Origin: Thalassotalea crassostreae
GTDB lineage: Bacteria > Pseudomonadota > Gammaproteobacteria > Enterobacterales > Alteromonadaceae
DNA length: 64,000 bases
Reading direction: 5' to 3'
Assembly (NCBI RefSeq): GCF_001831495.1
Contig: NZ_CP017689.1
Span: forward strand, 1 to 64,000
Numbering within the stretch: position 1 is the first letter of the stretch; every line of letters begins with the position of its first letter. Under the pieces are notes generated by a model. The model did not search any database and was not told the DNA's origin. It saw only the letters and a program-made list of their open reading frames with translations. A program made the position numbers and the translations under genes. Shown here one piece after another: positions 45,913 to 55,260 of the stretch.

Positions 45913-46317
45913 CTAGGGCTGTTTATTTCCTGAAATGAGAGCAATATTTGAGTAACTTATCATGCCAAGTATGTTGTGATCTTTAATCACAGGAGCACGT
46001 GAAATTCCAAATTGTTCAAATAAACGAGCGCAGTAACGTACGTCCATATCTGGTAAGACACTTAATACCGGCTTAGTCATTATTTCATAGAGGTTAACGC
46101 GTTCAGGTGATCTGTCGGTGGCGATAACTTTTTTCGCTATATCCGATAAAAAAACGGCGCCATATTCATCGTTATCGTTGCGCTTTTCAACAATAATCGT
46201 ACTAACACCGGTTTCTTTGATTTTTTCAATCGCTGCTGCGACTGTTTCGAGTCCATCACAAATAATGAATCTATCGTTCATTGCTTGTTGAACCTGGATT
46301 ATTGGTGAGGTATTCAT
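45913..46317 (-). CDS. CBS-domain protein
   Basis: The 134-residue protein consists of two CBS motifs (a Bateman module, about 10-60 and 70-125) with no other domain. Such modules usually sense adenine nucleotides. Features are AIEKIKETGVSTIIVE in the first repeat and MTKPVLSVLPDMDVRYCARLFEQFGISRAPVI in the second. It is the last gene of the DUF1538 operon and overlaps the PII-like gene by 4 bp, so it probably regulates that transport system. Confidence 0.85.
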   Translation of the reverse strand: MNTSPIIQVQQAMNDRFIICDGLETVAAAIEKIKETGVSTIIVEKRNDNDEYGAVFLSDIAKKVIATDRSPERVNLYEIMTKPVLSVLPDMDVRYCARLFEQFGISRAPVIKDHNILGMISYSNIALISGNKQP

Positions 46318-46664
46318 AACTTGCCCTTAATTACTTGTTCTAATTGGCTGATTTGGTGTTGCACGCCGATGGCATCTTCAACGTCAAGTTGGATTGCCAT
46401 ACCGGCGCCTGAGTTTTTATCAAGACCTGCGACGTGGTCTATGGTTTCGAGAATCTTTCGAGATAAATGCTCTTCGACAACAAATAAAATGACATCGACC
46501 TGAATATCGAGATTTAGACCAAAAAACGTAGTCTTTTTATTTAGTCCTTCACCGCGGGCGTGATTAATCACCGTTGCCCCCGTTGCACCGGCTTCGCGAG
46601 CCGAATCAAGCACTTTCTCTGTGACTTCATCATTTACGAAAGCAATAATCAGTTTAAAATGCAT
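46314..46664 (-). CDS. PII-like signalling protein
   Basis: The 116-residue protein has the size and pattern of a PII (GlnB-type) trimer subunit: an N-terminal KLIIAFVNDEVTEKVLDSAREAGATGATVI strand-helix, then a T-loop-like ARGEGLNKKTTFFGL. It lacks the uridylylated-Tyr context of GlnB, so it is not a classical nitrogen regulator. It shares one base with the upstream DUF1538 gene and 4 bp with the CBS gene. By analogy with other PII proteins placed beside transporters, it may gate the DUF1538 proteins. Confidence 0.82.
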   Translation of the reverse strand: MHFKLIIAFVNDEVTEKVLDSAREAGATGATVINHARGEGLNKKTTFFGLNLDIQVDVILFVVEEHLSRKILETIDHVAGLDKNSGAGMAIQLDVEDAIGVQHQISQLEQVIKGKL

Positions 46665-47437
46665 TACAGTGCTCCAGAATTTTGTTTTTTATTAATATAT
46701 TCAATGATTTGAGCATAGGCCATTACTGAGATAATTGGAAATAGACTAGCAAATGCAATCAATCCAAAACCATCAATTAATGGGCTTCTGCCCTCTATAG
46801 TTGTCGCTAGTCCTAAGCCTAAGGCGGCGACTAATGGCACAGTTACTGTCGATGTTGTTACTCCGCCTGAGTCATAGGCCAATGGGATTATCATTTTCGG
46901 GGCAAAGTTGGTTTGTATAACCACAAGAATATAGCCCGCAATGATGTAGTAATGAATAGGGTCGCCAACCACAATTCGGTATACCCCTAGAGTAATTCCA
47001 AAGCCGACACCTAAAGCAACGGCGATTCTTAAGCCCCATAAACCGATAACGCCGCCTGACACCTGATTCGCCTTTATTGCCACTGCTAATAACGATGGCT
47101 CAGCAATGGTCGTTGAAAAACCTATCGCAAAGGCAAACGCATAAACCCAGTAGTAACTCATCCAGTCGATGTCACCATCGCTGCCACTTTTAATGAATTC
47201 ATGGGCGGTAAGCTGCTCTGCCATTAACTCACCGAGTGGGAATAATGCTTTTTCTAAGCCCAGTAAAAATAGTGATAAACCGAGAATTACATAGACTAAA
47301 CCAATTGCTTTCGCTTTGAGCATAGGTACTTGTTTTTTCAGCACTCCATATTGAAATACCGCCAAAATAAGAACAATTGGGGTGACATCAATGACTGTTT
47401 GTAAAAGGGTGTGGGATAACTCGATAAGATAATTCAT
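46664..47437 (-). CDS. DUF1538 membrane protein (second copy)
   Basis: The 257-residue protein is the second of two related membrane proteins in one operon; the function of DUF1538 is unknown to me. About six hydrophobic segments occur. Shared signatures are [51 protein letters not shown] followed by VTVPLVAALGLGLA, and [20 protein letters not shown]. The repeated Thr-rich loops (TTIAEP and GGVTTST) look like paired re-entrant hairpins of a transporter, which is inference. Translation is coupled at both ends by one-base overlaps. Confidence 0.82.
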   Translation of the reverse strand: MNYLIELSHTLLQTVIDVTPIVLILAVFQYGVLKKQVPMLKAKAIGLVYVILGLSLFLLGLEKALFPLGELMAEQLTAHEFIKSGSDGDIDWMSYYWVYAFAFAIGFSTTIAEPSLLAVAIKANQVSGGVIGLWGLRIAVALGVGFGITLGVYRIVVGDPIHYYIIAGYILVVIQTNFAPKMIIPLAYDSGGVTTSTVTVPLVAALGLGLATTIEGRSPLIDGFGLIAFASLFPIISVMAYAQIIEYINKKQNSGAL

Positions 47438-48159
47438 TAGTACACCATGCCGTAAGCCATAACGAAAATCATTGGTAAAAGTGAAGCAAAGGCGATAAGT
47501 CCAAATCCATCGAGCATAGGGTTTCGTCCTTTGATTGCCGATGCTAATCCAACCCCTAATGCAGTGACTAATGGAACGGTTATAGTCGATGTTGTTACAC
47601 CACCAGAGTCATAAGCAATACCAATGATCTCCTTTGGCGCGAAATAGGTCATCACTACCACTAATAGATAGCCAATAATAATAACGCGTTGGATCGGCCA
47701 ACCTTTTAATATCCGAATGACACCCAATATGATGGCGCAACCAACGGATAAAGCGACGGTTATACGTAATCCGAATGCATATTGTTCAATTGAGTCTGCA
47801 GTATCAACAATAGCGCCAGCTTTGGCGGCTATATCACCAGCTTTAGCGGCAACAGCGATAAGTGCCGGTTCGGCAATTGTCGTACCAAAGCCAAGAAAAA
47901 ATGCGAATAAAACTAACCATAACAGACTGCCTTTACGGGCAAAAGCATCAGCCATACTTTCGCCTAAGGGAAATAGGGCTTTCTCTAAACCAAAAACGAA
48001 AAATGTTAAACCGGTTACGACCATTAGTAAGCCAATGATAATCTCTACAAAATTAGGTAATGGTTGTTGCAAAACAACAAGTTGAAAGAATGCGATGACG
48101 ATAATAATCGGCAAAAGATCTTTAAAACTTGCGAGCATTGCTTGTAAAAACGCTTTCAT
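47437..48159 (-). CDS. DUF1538 membrane protein (first copy)
   Basis: The 240-residue protein opens the operon. It shares with its neighbour the blocks [54 protein letters not shown] followed by [14 protein letters not shown], and [21 protein letters not shown]. About six membrane helices are predicted by eye. An Ala-rich insert ([20 protein letters not shown]) differs from the second copy. The pair probably forms a hetero-oligomer. It diverges from a Kef-type antiporter with a 183-bp shared upstream region. Confidence 0.82.
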   Translation of the reverse strand: MKAFLQAMLASFKDLLPIIIVIAFFQLVVLQQPLPNFVEIIIGLLMVVTGLTFFVFGLEKALFPLGESMADAFARKGSLLWLVLFAFFLGFGTTIAEPALIAVAAKAGDIAAKAGAIVDTADSIEQYAFGLRITVALSVGCAIILGVIRILKGWPIQRVIIIGYLLVVVMTYFAPKEIIGIAYDSGGVTTSTITVPLVTALGVGLASAIKGRNPMLDGFGLIAFASLLPMIFVMAYGMVY

Positions 48160-48342
48160 TTATCGGTAATGTCTAGTTAGTGATTGATAGAAGGTTACAT
48201 TTGTTATTATATCGATAACATATTAAAACAAATTAATGTAGATCAAATATTTAACGGTTATTAATTGCATCACTTCAATATCCACATTTAGGTTAAGATC
48301 TGGTAGTCTTGTTTTATTAATTCAATTAAAGATTTTATAAAC

Positions 48343-50109
48343 ATGAGTCTACTCGTCTCCGTCATCATCTTTTTACTTGCCGTGGTTATCGCGGTACCTA
48401 TTTTTAACCGAATTAAGCTAGGTTCTATTCTTGGCTATCTGTGTGCAGGCGTTGTCATTGGGCCGTCGGTTCTAGGTCTAATTGACGACCCTGATCAAAT
48501 CCTTCACTTTGCTGAACTTGGTGTTGTGTTTTTACTGTTTATTATTGGTTTAGAACTAGCGCCGCAAAAACTATTGGCAATGCGCAACCTCATATTGTTT
48601 GTCGGTGGCGGGCAGTTAATACTTACCATCGCAGTAATTACAGTAATTATGATGTTTATCGGACTGTCTTTTAATGTTTCGATTGTGCTGGGCATGGCGC
48701 TAGCGTTATCCAGTACCGCTTTTGCCATTGGTCTACTAAAAGAAAAAGGTATCCTTAACCATTGGAATGGGCAAAAAGGCTTTGCTACGCTATTAATGCA
48801 GGATTTGGCGGTAATTCCTATCTTGTTGATTGTTACCGCACTAGCTGGTGTAAGCAGTTCCGACGGCCCTCAATGGTGGGTATCATTTATGGCGGTAGTC
48901 GGCGTATTGTTAGCCGGTAAGTATTTCATTAATCCGATGCTTTCTTTATTGTCTCGTTACGGCGGGTCTGAAGTGATGACCGCAGCATCACTATTGATAG
49001 TCATTGCAACAGCAGAAATTATGTATTTAGCTGGATTATCCATGGGGCTCGGTGCCTTTATGGCCGGACTATTATTAGCCAACTCAAGTTTTCGTCATCA
49101 TTTAGAAGTAGAGATAGTGCCATTCAAAGGCTTGCTACTAGGTTTGTTCTTTATTGCTATTGGTATGAACTTAGATTTAGCGCTAATGGTTGAGAAACCT
49201 CTGGTGATCATTGCTGCAACCATTGCGCTTATTTTAGTTAAGGCGTTGATTTTATGGCTACTATATCGATTTATTTATTTCAAAGACGAACCAGGTAAAA
49301 CGCCGCCGCTAATTGCCGCAATATTGCTGTCACAAGGTGGTGAATTCGCTTTTGTTATATTTAATGTCGCGGTTCAGGATGGATTATTGTCAAGCGAAAT
49401 CGCTAACATCGCCATTTTAGTGGTTGGTATTTCAATGGCATTGACAGTACCGTTGGTAATGCTTGCAGAAAAATGGCTAAATAAAGCTAGCGATACAGAA
49501 AGTGAATTTGATAGTCATCGTGAAGTGGACGAACCTCATGTGATAATTGCTGGCTTCGGACGTTTTGGGCAAATTACCGGCCGTATCTTAGCCGCCAACA
49601 ACATCCCATTTACTGCCCTTGATAATAATGCAGAACACATTGAATTTGTTAGACAGTTTGGCAATAAAATATTCTTTGGTGACGCGACTCAAACTAAGCT
49701 TCTGCATGCCGCCGGCGTTGAACATGCAAAAATATTCTTTATTGCCGCTGATTCAGATAAACATGGCTTTGAAATTGCCCATACAGTAAAAGAACATTAT
49801 CCGCAGATTAAAATAATTGCTCGAGCGAAATCTCGCCTTAGTGTGCTTAAATATCGTGAAATGGGCATCAATACTAACGTTCGTGAAATGTTTGATTCAA
49901 GTTTAGTTGCAGCAAAACTGGTACTTAAAGAGTATGGCTTTGAAGAAGCTCGAGCTGAACATATGATCAAAGTGTTTAAAAAGCATGATGAAGAATTGCT
50001 GGAAAAATCTTATGAAGGTAATAAGTACGATTTGAATAACTTGATCAAAATATCGAATCAAGGTCGTGCGGAATTAGAATCTTTGTTTAAACACGATAAA
50101 GAAGACTAA
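48343..50109 (+). CDS. KefB/KefC-type monovalent cation:proton antiporter
   Basis: This CPA2-family antiporter probably exports K+. The 588 residues hold an N-terminal membrane domain of about 12 helices (1-385), with LGSILGYLCAGVVIGPSVLG and the GLELAP segment. A cytoplasmic RCK/TrkA_N domain begins HVIIAGFGRFGQITGRILAANNIPFTALD (about 404) and continues to FFGDATQTKLLHAAGV. The C-terminal tail is charged. It resembles E. coli KefB/KefC, but no KefF/KefG ancillary gene is adjacent, so glutathione gating is uncertain. tudS-like and DUF885 genes follow on the same strand. Confidence 0.9.
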   Translation: MSLLVSVIIFLLAVVIAVPIFNRIKLGSILGYLCAGVVIGPSVLGLIDDPDQILHFAELGVVFLLFIIGLELAPQKLLAMRNLILFVGGGQLILTIAVITVIMMFIGLSFNVSIVLGMALALSSTAFAIGLLKEKGILNHWNGQKGFATLLMQDLAVIPILLIVTALAGVSSSDGPQWWVSFMAVVGVLLAGKYFINPMLSLLSRYGGSEVMTAASLLIVIATAEIMYLAGLSMGLGAFMAGLLLANSSFRHHLEVEIVPFKGLLLGLFFIAIGMNLDLALMVEKPLVIIAATIALILVKALILWLLYRFIYFKDEPGKTPPLIAAILLSQGGEFAFVIFNVAVQDGLLSSEIANIAILVVGISMALTVPLVMLAEKWLNKASDTESEFDSHREVDEPHVIIAGFGRFGQITGRILAANNIPFTALDNNAEHIEFVRQFGNKIFFGDATQTKLLHAAGVEHAKIFFIAADSDKHGFEIAHTVKEHYPQIKIIARAKSRLSVLKYREMGINTNVREMFDSSLVAAKLVLKEYGFEEARAEHMIKVFKKHDEELLEKSYEGNKYDLNNLIKISNQGRAELESLFKHDKED

Positions 50110-50126
50110 TAAGTAGCGGTACAGAT

Positions 50127-50600
50127 ATGGAAAAGATCTTAATTAGCAGTTGTTTTTTGGGCAATAAGGTTCGATACGACGGCAAAGCGAAAGCTCTTGT
50201 TCATCCACAAATAAGCACTTGGCAGCAACAAGGCCGATTAGTCGTTGTTTGCCCAGAAGTTGCCGGTGGTTTGTCGGTCCCAAGAGCGAAAGCTGAGCAA
50301 CAAGCTGGTAAAGTGATCAATAATTTGGGTCAAGATGTCAGTGCCGAGTTTCAGCATGGCGCTGATTTGGCTTTGCAATTGTGTCAGCGGTACAATATTC
50401 GATATGCATTGTTGAAAGAATACAGCCCATCCTGCGGTAGTCATGAAATATATGATGGAAATTTTAATGACACCAAAATAAAGGGCCAAGGAGTTACAGC
50501 AAAATTACTAACTGCAAACAACGTTGAAGTTTATAGTGAATTGAATATTGCTCAGTTAATTGTGAAAATAACACATCCCAACAATGCCGAACAGGTATAG
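50127..50600 (+). CDS. DUF523 (TudS-like) iron-sulfur protein
   Basis: The 157-residue protein belongs to DUF523, whose studied member TudS is a [4Fe-4S] thiouracil desulfurase. Conserved Cys blocks are visible: ISSCFLGNKVRYDGKAK, VVCPEVAGGLSVPRAKAE and LKEYSPSCGSHEIYDG. It lacks the extra DUF1722 domain of longer relatives. It begins 17 bp after the Kef-type gene and ends 12 bp before the DUF885 gene, so the three may be cotranscribed. The substrate here is inferred only from the family. Confidence 0.85.
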   Translation: MEKILISSCFLGNKVRYDGKAKALVHPQISTWQQQGRLVVVCPEVAGGLSVPRAKAEQQAGKVINNLGQDVSAEFQHGADLALQLCQRYNIRYALLKEYSPSCGSHEIYDGNFNDTKIKGQGVTAKLLTANNVEVYSELNIAQLIVKITHPNNAEQV

Positions 50601-50611
50601 TAAGAAAACCT

Positions 50612-52372
50612 ATGAATCATTTAAATAAAATTTTTACAGTAATCATTGTCTCACTGTTGACGGTAAGCTGTGCACAAATGTCGACTTCTACAGATGCTAA
50701 TGAAAAGTTCATGTTGTTGGTTGAAAAGGAACAGTCTTATCAACAAAGTTTAGATCCTTTTGTCAAAGAAAATAACCTACTGGTTCAAGATATTTCAGCG
50801 CAAGCTCTTGCCGCCGAAAATGAAAAATTAACTGAGTTCTATCAACAGTTTAAAGCAATTGAAAACGCTCATCTATCTGAGCAAAACCAAATCAGCCGCG
50901 AATTGATGCTTTATCGTTTAAAAAACTCCATTGATTCATATAGCTATAAAGCGCATTACATGCCATTAACTGCGGAAGCCGGTTTTCACGCTTATTTAAG
51001 CTATTACCGCTATCGCAGCGCTTTTAATTCTGTGGCGGACTATCAATTATATTTAGAGCGTTTGGTTGCATTAGAAGGCTACTTCGCACAACAAATTCAG
51101 TGGATGGAAAAAGGGCTCAAGGCAGGCATCACTCAGCCTAAAGTCGTACTGGCGGGTTTTGAACAGTCGATTAGTGCCTTTATAAGTGAAAATGCGAATA
51201 AAAGTGAGTTTTATCAACCATTTTTAAAGTTTCCTGGTCATATTACCCTAGAACAACAGCAACAATTAAGAGCACAAGCGAAAAAAGTAATTATTGAACA
51301 CGTTAATCCAATGTATCAGCGATATTACGATTTTATGGTTGAACGCTATATTCCCAATGCGAAACAAACTATTGCGGCTAAAGATTACCCTGATGGCAAA
51401 GCGTTTTATCAAAATCGTGTAAAACATTATACAACGCTTGATTTAAGTGCTGATGAAATACATGAAATTGGTCTCAAAGAAGTTGCTCGTATCCGCGCCG
51501 AAATGGATCAGGTAATCAAACAAGTGGGATTTAAAGGTAGTTTCGCAGAATTTACAGAGTTTTTGCGAACAGATCCCCAATTTTACGCCACTACTCCCGA
51601 GCAATTGCTTAAGGAAGCTAGCTATATTTCCAAGAAAATGGATGGTCAGTTACCATCATTATTTAAAACCTTGCCACGTACACCATATGGTGTTGAGCCG
51701 GTACCTATGAGTATTGCCCCTAAATACACGACTGGTCGTTATAAGGGAGCTTCTAACCCTACACAAGCAGGTTTTTACTGGGTAAACACCTATGCCCTTG
51801 ATCGTCGCCCTTTATACGTATTGGAAGCGTTAACATTACATGAAGCGGTACCTGGTCATCATTTGCAGATCTCATTGGCGAGTGAAATGAAAAATGTACC
51901 AGCATTTCGAAATAATACTTATATTTCGGCTTTTGGCGAAGGTTGGGGTTTATATGCTGAGTATTTAGGCCTTGAAGCTGGATTTTATAAAGACCCATAT
52001 TCTAATTTTGGTCGTTTGACCTATGAGATGTGGCGTGCAGTGCGTCTAGTTGTTGATACTGGTATGCATGTTAAAGGCTGGAGCCGAGAACAAGCAATGG
52101 ATTACTTGGCAAGCAATTCGGCATTGTCGATGCACAATGTTCGTACTGAAATTGATCGTTATATTTCTTGGCCAGGGCAGGCGCTATCATACAAACTAGG
52201 TGAAATTACGATTAAAAAGTTAAGAGCGAAAGCCGAGAAAGAATTGGCTGAAAAATTTGATATCAGGGAATTTCATCATCAAGTGCTGAAAAACGGCTCA
52301 ATACCATTGTCGACTTTAGAAAAAGTGATTGATGAATATATTAGGGCTGCGAAAGCGGGTGGTGTCAAATAA
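50612..52372 (+). CDS. DUF885 family putative zinc-peptidase lipoprotein
   Basis: The 586-residue protein is a probable lipoprotein: MNHLNKIFTVIIVSLLTVSC places Cys20 after a hydrophobic leader, though Thr at -3 is not ideal for a lipobox. The DUF885 domain fills the rest. Its zinc-site-like motif HEAVPGHH is at residues 410-417 and the second-ligand-like EGWGLYAEYLG starts at E443. These are features of gluzincin-type peptidases, but no substrate is known. The gene's 3' end faces a minus-strand riboswitch transcript with no terminator seen between them. Confidence 0.85.
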   Translation: MNHLNKIFTVIIVSLLTVSCAQMSTSTDANEKFMLLVEKEQSYQQSLDPFVKENNLLVQDISAQALAAENEKLTEFYQQFKAIENAHLSEQNQISRELMLYRLKNSIDSYSYKAHYMPLTAEAGFHAYLSYYRYRSAFNSVADYQLYLERLVALEGYFAQQIQWMEKGLKAGITQPKVVLAGFEQSISAFISENANKSEFYQPFLKFPGHITLEQQQQLRAQAKKVIIEHVNPMYQRYYDFMVERYIPNAKQTIAAKDYPDGKAFYQNRVKHYTTLDLSADEIHEIGLKEVARIRAEMDQVIKQVGFKGSFAEFTEFLRTDPQFYATTPEQLLKEASYISKKMDGQLPSLFKTLPRTPYGVEPVPMSIAPKYTTGRYKGASNPTQAGFYWVNTYALDRRPLYVLEALTLHEAVPGHHLQISLASEMKNVPAFRNNTYISAFGEGWGLYAEYLGLEAGFYKDPYSNFGRLTYEMWRAVRLVVDTGMHVKGWSREQAMDYLASNSALSMHNVRTEIDRYISWPGQALSYKLGEITIKKLRAKAEKELAEKFDIREFHHQVLKNGSIPLSTLEKVIDEYIRAAKAGGVK

Positions 52373-52561
52373 AGTGACAGTAGCCATTGGCCGGACACCA
52401 AATCATATAAATGAGGCAATAAACAAATTAAGCTAATCAGAAAAAAGGTTAGTTTGAGGTTAACGCAACAGAGAAGTAACACAGAAAGAAATAAGACAAG
52501 GCACGCAAAGAAACAATCTATAGATACTGGAATTACTAATTAAAATAAGCCCCCACTATAT

Positions 52562-52705
52562 CTTAGTCGGCAGTTCCGCTATCGTTGGTACATTTTCGAT
52601 GTTATTTATTATTGGTTTTATCCAGTTAGTAACATCGCAAAAGTTCCTTTAGACCGGTAACTTTGCGTCCCTAGCTTTCACTAGGTTTGCCTTGGACGAG
52701 CTAAG
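52562..52705 (-). ncRNA. Cyclic di-GMP-I (GEMM-I) riboswitch
   Basis: Read on the minus strand, the sequence has the GEMM-I core. AAGGCAAACC is followed by stem CCTAGT, loop GAAA and GCTAGG, then GGACGCAAAG, ACCGGTCTAAAGG, an extended P3 stem (CGATGTTA with TAACATCG) and the 3' core TAGCGGAACTGCCGA. CTTAG and CTAAG close P1. The GNRA tetraloop and CTAA receptor region match the class-I architecture. A promoter lies just upstream. No gene with a start codon follows in the minus direction; the transcript would run antisense into the DUF885 gene. Confidence 0.88.
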
Positions 52706-52719
52706 TAGCCCTACGAATG

Positions 52720-52747
52720 ATTATAGCGAATTGTTTCATTGTGTAAA
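52720..52747 (-). promoter_or_regulatory. Sigma70-type promoter of the riboswitch transcript
   Basis: On the minus strand TTTACA (52742-52747) is 16 bp from a perfect TATAAT (52720-52725). Transcription would begin near 52713, about 8 nt before the riboswitch P1 stem. Confidence 0.8.
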
Positions 52748-52855
52748 GCTTTTGTTGCAAAAAAATTACAAAAACCGCCATTTTTTATCGTTTTTAAAAT
52801 ATAATTCGCCATTTTTTACGTGATTGTAAGAACATTTAACAACTGGAAATCATAT

Positions 52856-53713
52856 ATGAGTCAAGTACTTACAGAGTTATTGAGCCTTCTTAAGTTAGAG
52901 CAGCTAGATAATAATTTATTTTTGGGAGAATCGCAGGATCTTGGTTTTAAAGCGGTTTTTGGCGGCCAAGTAATTGGTCAAGCACTGTCCGCAGCAAAAG
53001 AAACTGTGGTTGAAGAACGTCAATTACACTCATTTCATTGTTATTTTTTACTCCCTGGAGATGCAAAAAAGCCGATTACTTATATGGTCGACATTACTCG
53101 TGACGGCGGCAGTTTTAGCAGTCGAAAAGTTTCGGCAATGCAAAACGGTAAAACCATATTTAACTTAATGGCATCTTTTCAAGTAGAAGAGGTTGGCTTT
53201 GACCATCAGGATGAAATGCCTGAGGTAATTGCTCCCGACAACTTGCCAAGTATGATGGATTTACAACTACAGCACAAAGATAAGATCCCTGAACATTTGC
53301 ATTCGACCCTTTTTGCCGAACGGCCTATCGAATTTAGACCGGTTAAAGAATATGACTGGTTAAATCCGCCTGTTTCCAGTTCCAAAAATCAGGTGTGGAT
53401 GAGAGCTAAGGGTGATATGCCCGATGATTTGCGTGTTCATAAATATTTATTGGGCTATGCTAGTGACTATAATTTCTTACCGACAGCGGTGCATCCTCAT
53501 GGCCGCAGCGTATGGTCGCCAAACTTTCAAATAGCAACCATTGACCATGCAATGTGGTTTCACCGAGAGTTTCGTTTTGACGATTGGCTACTCTATGATA
53601 TCGATAGCCCTTCAGCGAGTGGCGGTAGAGGCCTTGTGCGAGGTAAAATTTATGATCGTCAGGGGCGACTTGTTGCCTCGACCATTCAAGAAGGTGTTAT
53701 TCGACAACGTTAA
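52856..53713 (+). CDS. tesB: Acyl-CoA thioesterase II TesB
   Basis: TesB hydrolyses medium and long acyl-CoA esters. ATG 52856 gives 285 residues (E. coli 286); the frame is open 36 bp further up, but MSQVLTELLSLLKLEQ fits the family start. Double-hotdog blocks are present: FKAVFGGQVIGQALSAA, HSFHCYFLLPGDAKKPI, RDGGSFSSRKVSAMQNGK and the C-terminal IATIDHAMWFHREFRFDDWLLYD with SGGRGLVRGKIYDRQGRLVAS. It is a single gene followed by a strong terminator. Confidence 0.95.
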   Translation: MSQVLTELLSLLKLEQLDNNLFLGESQDLGFKAVFGGQVIGQALSAAKETVVEERQLHSFHCYFLLPGDAKKPITYMVDITRDGGSFSSRKVSAMQNGKTIFNLMASFQVEEVGFDHQDEMPEVIAPDNLPSMMDLQLQHKDKIPEHLHSTLFAERPIEFRPVKEYDWLNPPVSSSKNQVWMRAKGDMPDDLRVHKYLLGYASDYNFLPTAVHPHGRSVWSPNFQIATIDHAMWFHREFRFDDWLLYDIDSPSASGGRGLVRGKIYDRQGRLVASTIQEGVIRQR

Positions 53714-53733
53714 TCTGTTTATAGTGGAAAATG

Positions 53734-53760
53734 AAAAGGCTCCAATTAGGAGCCTTTTTT
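53734..53760. terminator. Bidirectional terminator between tesB and the ybdG-like gene
   Basis: AAAAGGCTCC and GGAGCCTTTT form a perfect 10-bp stem with loop AATTA and a further T-run. It lies between convergent genes. Confidence 0.92.
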
Positions 53761-53774
53761 AACTCGAAAATTAG

Positions 53775-55031
53775 CTATTTATTATCAGCTGTTAATCTTT
53801 CTTGCCAGTCATAACCTGTAACGTTTTGAAATATACGTAGTTCAAATAGAGGTGCGATTGCAAATAAATGGTCGAAGATGTCTGCTTGGATGGCTTCATA
53901 ATTTGCCCATACAATATCATTACTAAAGAAATACAACTCTAGCGGCACTCCATTTTCACCTGGTTTCAGTTGACGAACCATGCAGGTCATATTTGGGTGA
54001 ACATTATTATGGTTTTGCAGATAAGCAAACATATAGGCTCTAAATGTTCCGATATTAGTCAAACGTCTACTATTTGGGTTTTCTTGATTATCGCTGCCTT
54101 TGTCTTGATTGAATTGTTTTAACTCGTCGTTTTTATCGCTCAGGTAATTTTTCAATAACTCAATTTCCGCTAACTTTTCTAATAATGCGTCTGAGCAAAA
54201 GTGAATACTGTTTAAATCAATATTAATACTGCGCTTTATTCGACGACCGCCTGAGGTAGACATACCACGCCAGTTCTTAAATGATTCACTGATCAAGGCG
54301 TAAGTAGGGATTGTGGTGACTGTGTTGTCCCAGTTTTGAACTTTGACCGTATTTAACGCAATTTCTTGAACGTCGCCATCTGCACCATATTGTGGCATTT
54401 CAATCCAGTCCCCTGGTGCCACCATTTTATTGGCAGAAATCTGGATACTAGCGACTAAGCCTTTGATGGTATCTTGGAATACTAATAACAAGACTGCGGT
54501 CAATGCACCTAAACCACTGAGTAAATAAATCGGCGAGCGATCGATAACAATAGAAATGGCTAATATAATAGCAACCATATATATCGCTAATTTTAGCAAC
54601 TGAATCGTAGCATTTAGCGGCAAATAGCGCTCTTTGCTCGATTCTTGAAACATACTGTTAGTCACATTGAGTAGTGCACTTAAACTGCGAGCAACTTGGA
54701 TTGCAATGGCCACTTTGGCAAAAACGGTGATACCAATAATCAATAACGGACTGTCGCCGACAAATAATGGTAACAACGCAAGTAGCAATATAGCTGGCAC
54801 TAACCAAGCAATGCGGACAAATACTTTATGTGAGACAAGTAAGTCATCAATCTGATTCGATGAACGAGTCACTATCTTATGGACAAAGTGCAAAACCTGG
54901 TTGCGAGCAACATAAAAACTTAACCAACATAGAGTCAACAGGATTGATAATCCGATAGCACTAGTTAATGGTTCTATATAAGGTTCAGTAGCGGGGATTT
55001 TTGCCAACCATTGTTTTATAAATTCAGTCAT
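53775..55031 (-). CDS. YbdG-type mechanosensitive channel (MscS family)
   Basis: The 418-residue protein matches the length and layout of E. coli YbdG (415), a miniconductance MscS-family channel opened by membrane tension. Five hydrophobic helices occupy the first 190 residues. The pore-lining segment GLGALTAVLLLVFQDTIKGLVASIQI is followed by the MscS beta-domain, APGDWIEMPQYGADGDVQEIALNTVKVQNWDNTVTTIP in pieces. The cytoplasmic domain includes SGGRRIKRSINID, as in YbdG, and a polar Asn/Asp-rich insert near residue 310. It contributes to the osmotic-response genes of the window. Confidence 0.88.
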   Translation of the reverse strand: MTEFIKQWLAKIPATEPYIEPLTSAIGLSILLTLCWLSFYVARNQVLHFVHKIVTRSSNQIDDLLVSHKVFVRIAWLVPAILLLALLPLFVGDSPLLIIGITVFAKVAIAIQVARSLSALLNVTNSMFQESSKERYLPLNATIQLLKLAIYMVAIILAISIVIDRSPIYLLSGLGALTAVLLLVFQDTIKGLVASIQISANKMVAPGDWIEMPQYGADGDVQEIALNTVKVQNWDNTVTTIPTYALISESFKNWRGMSTSGGRRIKRSINIDLNSIHFCSDALLEKLAEIELLKNYLSDKNDELKQFNQDKGSDNQENPNSRRLTNIGTFRAYMFAYLQNHNNVHPNMTCMVRQLKPGENGVPLELYFFSNDIVWANYEAIQADIFDHLFAIAPLFELRIFQNVTGYDWQERLTADNK

Positions 55032-55260
55032 ATATTAGCGTTTTTCATTATGATTAATTTGACGGTAGTAATGTTACGATACCGATGATTGTTGAAATTA
55101 ACAATCATATATAGCGGCAAAATATAGAATCTGTAAAGAAATCAGGGCGTTTTCGCGAATATAAGCAAGTTTTTGACGGTTATCCATTGCAATTGCTTAA
55201 CTTTTACTGTTTTCTTAAACTTTGTACTGATTTATAAGCTTTTTGGGTATTGTATAAACT

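Larger units (their letters stand above)
52373..52855. other. 483-bp gap holding a minus-strand riboswitch and no gene
   Basis: Between the DUF885 stop and the tesB start there is no convincing coding region on either strand. The gap contains a sigma70-type promoter on the minus strand, a cyclic-di-GMP riboswitch, and about 190 bp of unassigned sequence running toward the end of the DUF885 gene. Confidence 0.8.

Noticed and set aside
52279-52482. 67-codon minus-strand frame downstream of the riboswitch
   Set aside because: It begins with GTG, has no ribosome binding site, and nearly half of it overlaps the DUF885 gene in antisense. The composition is Leu/Cys-rich, as expected of shadow frames, so I do not claim it as the riboswitch target.
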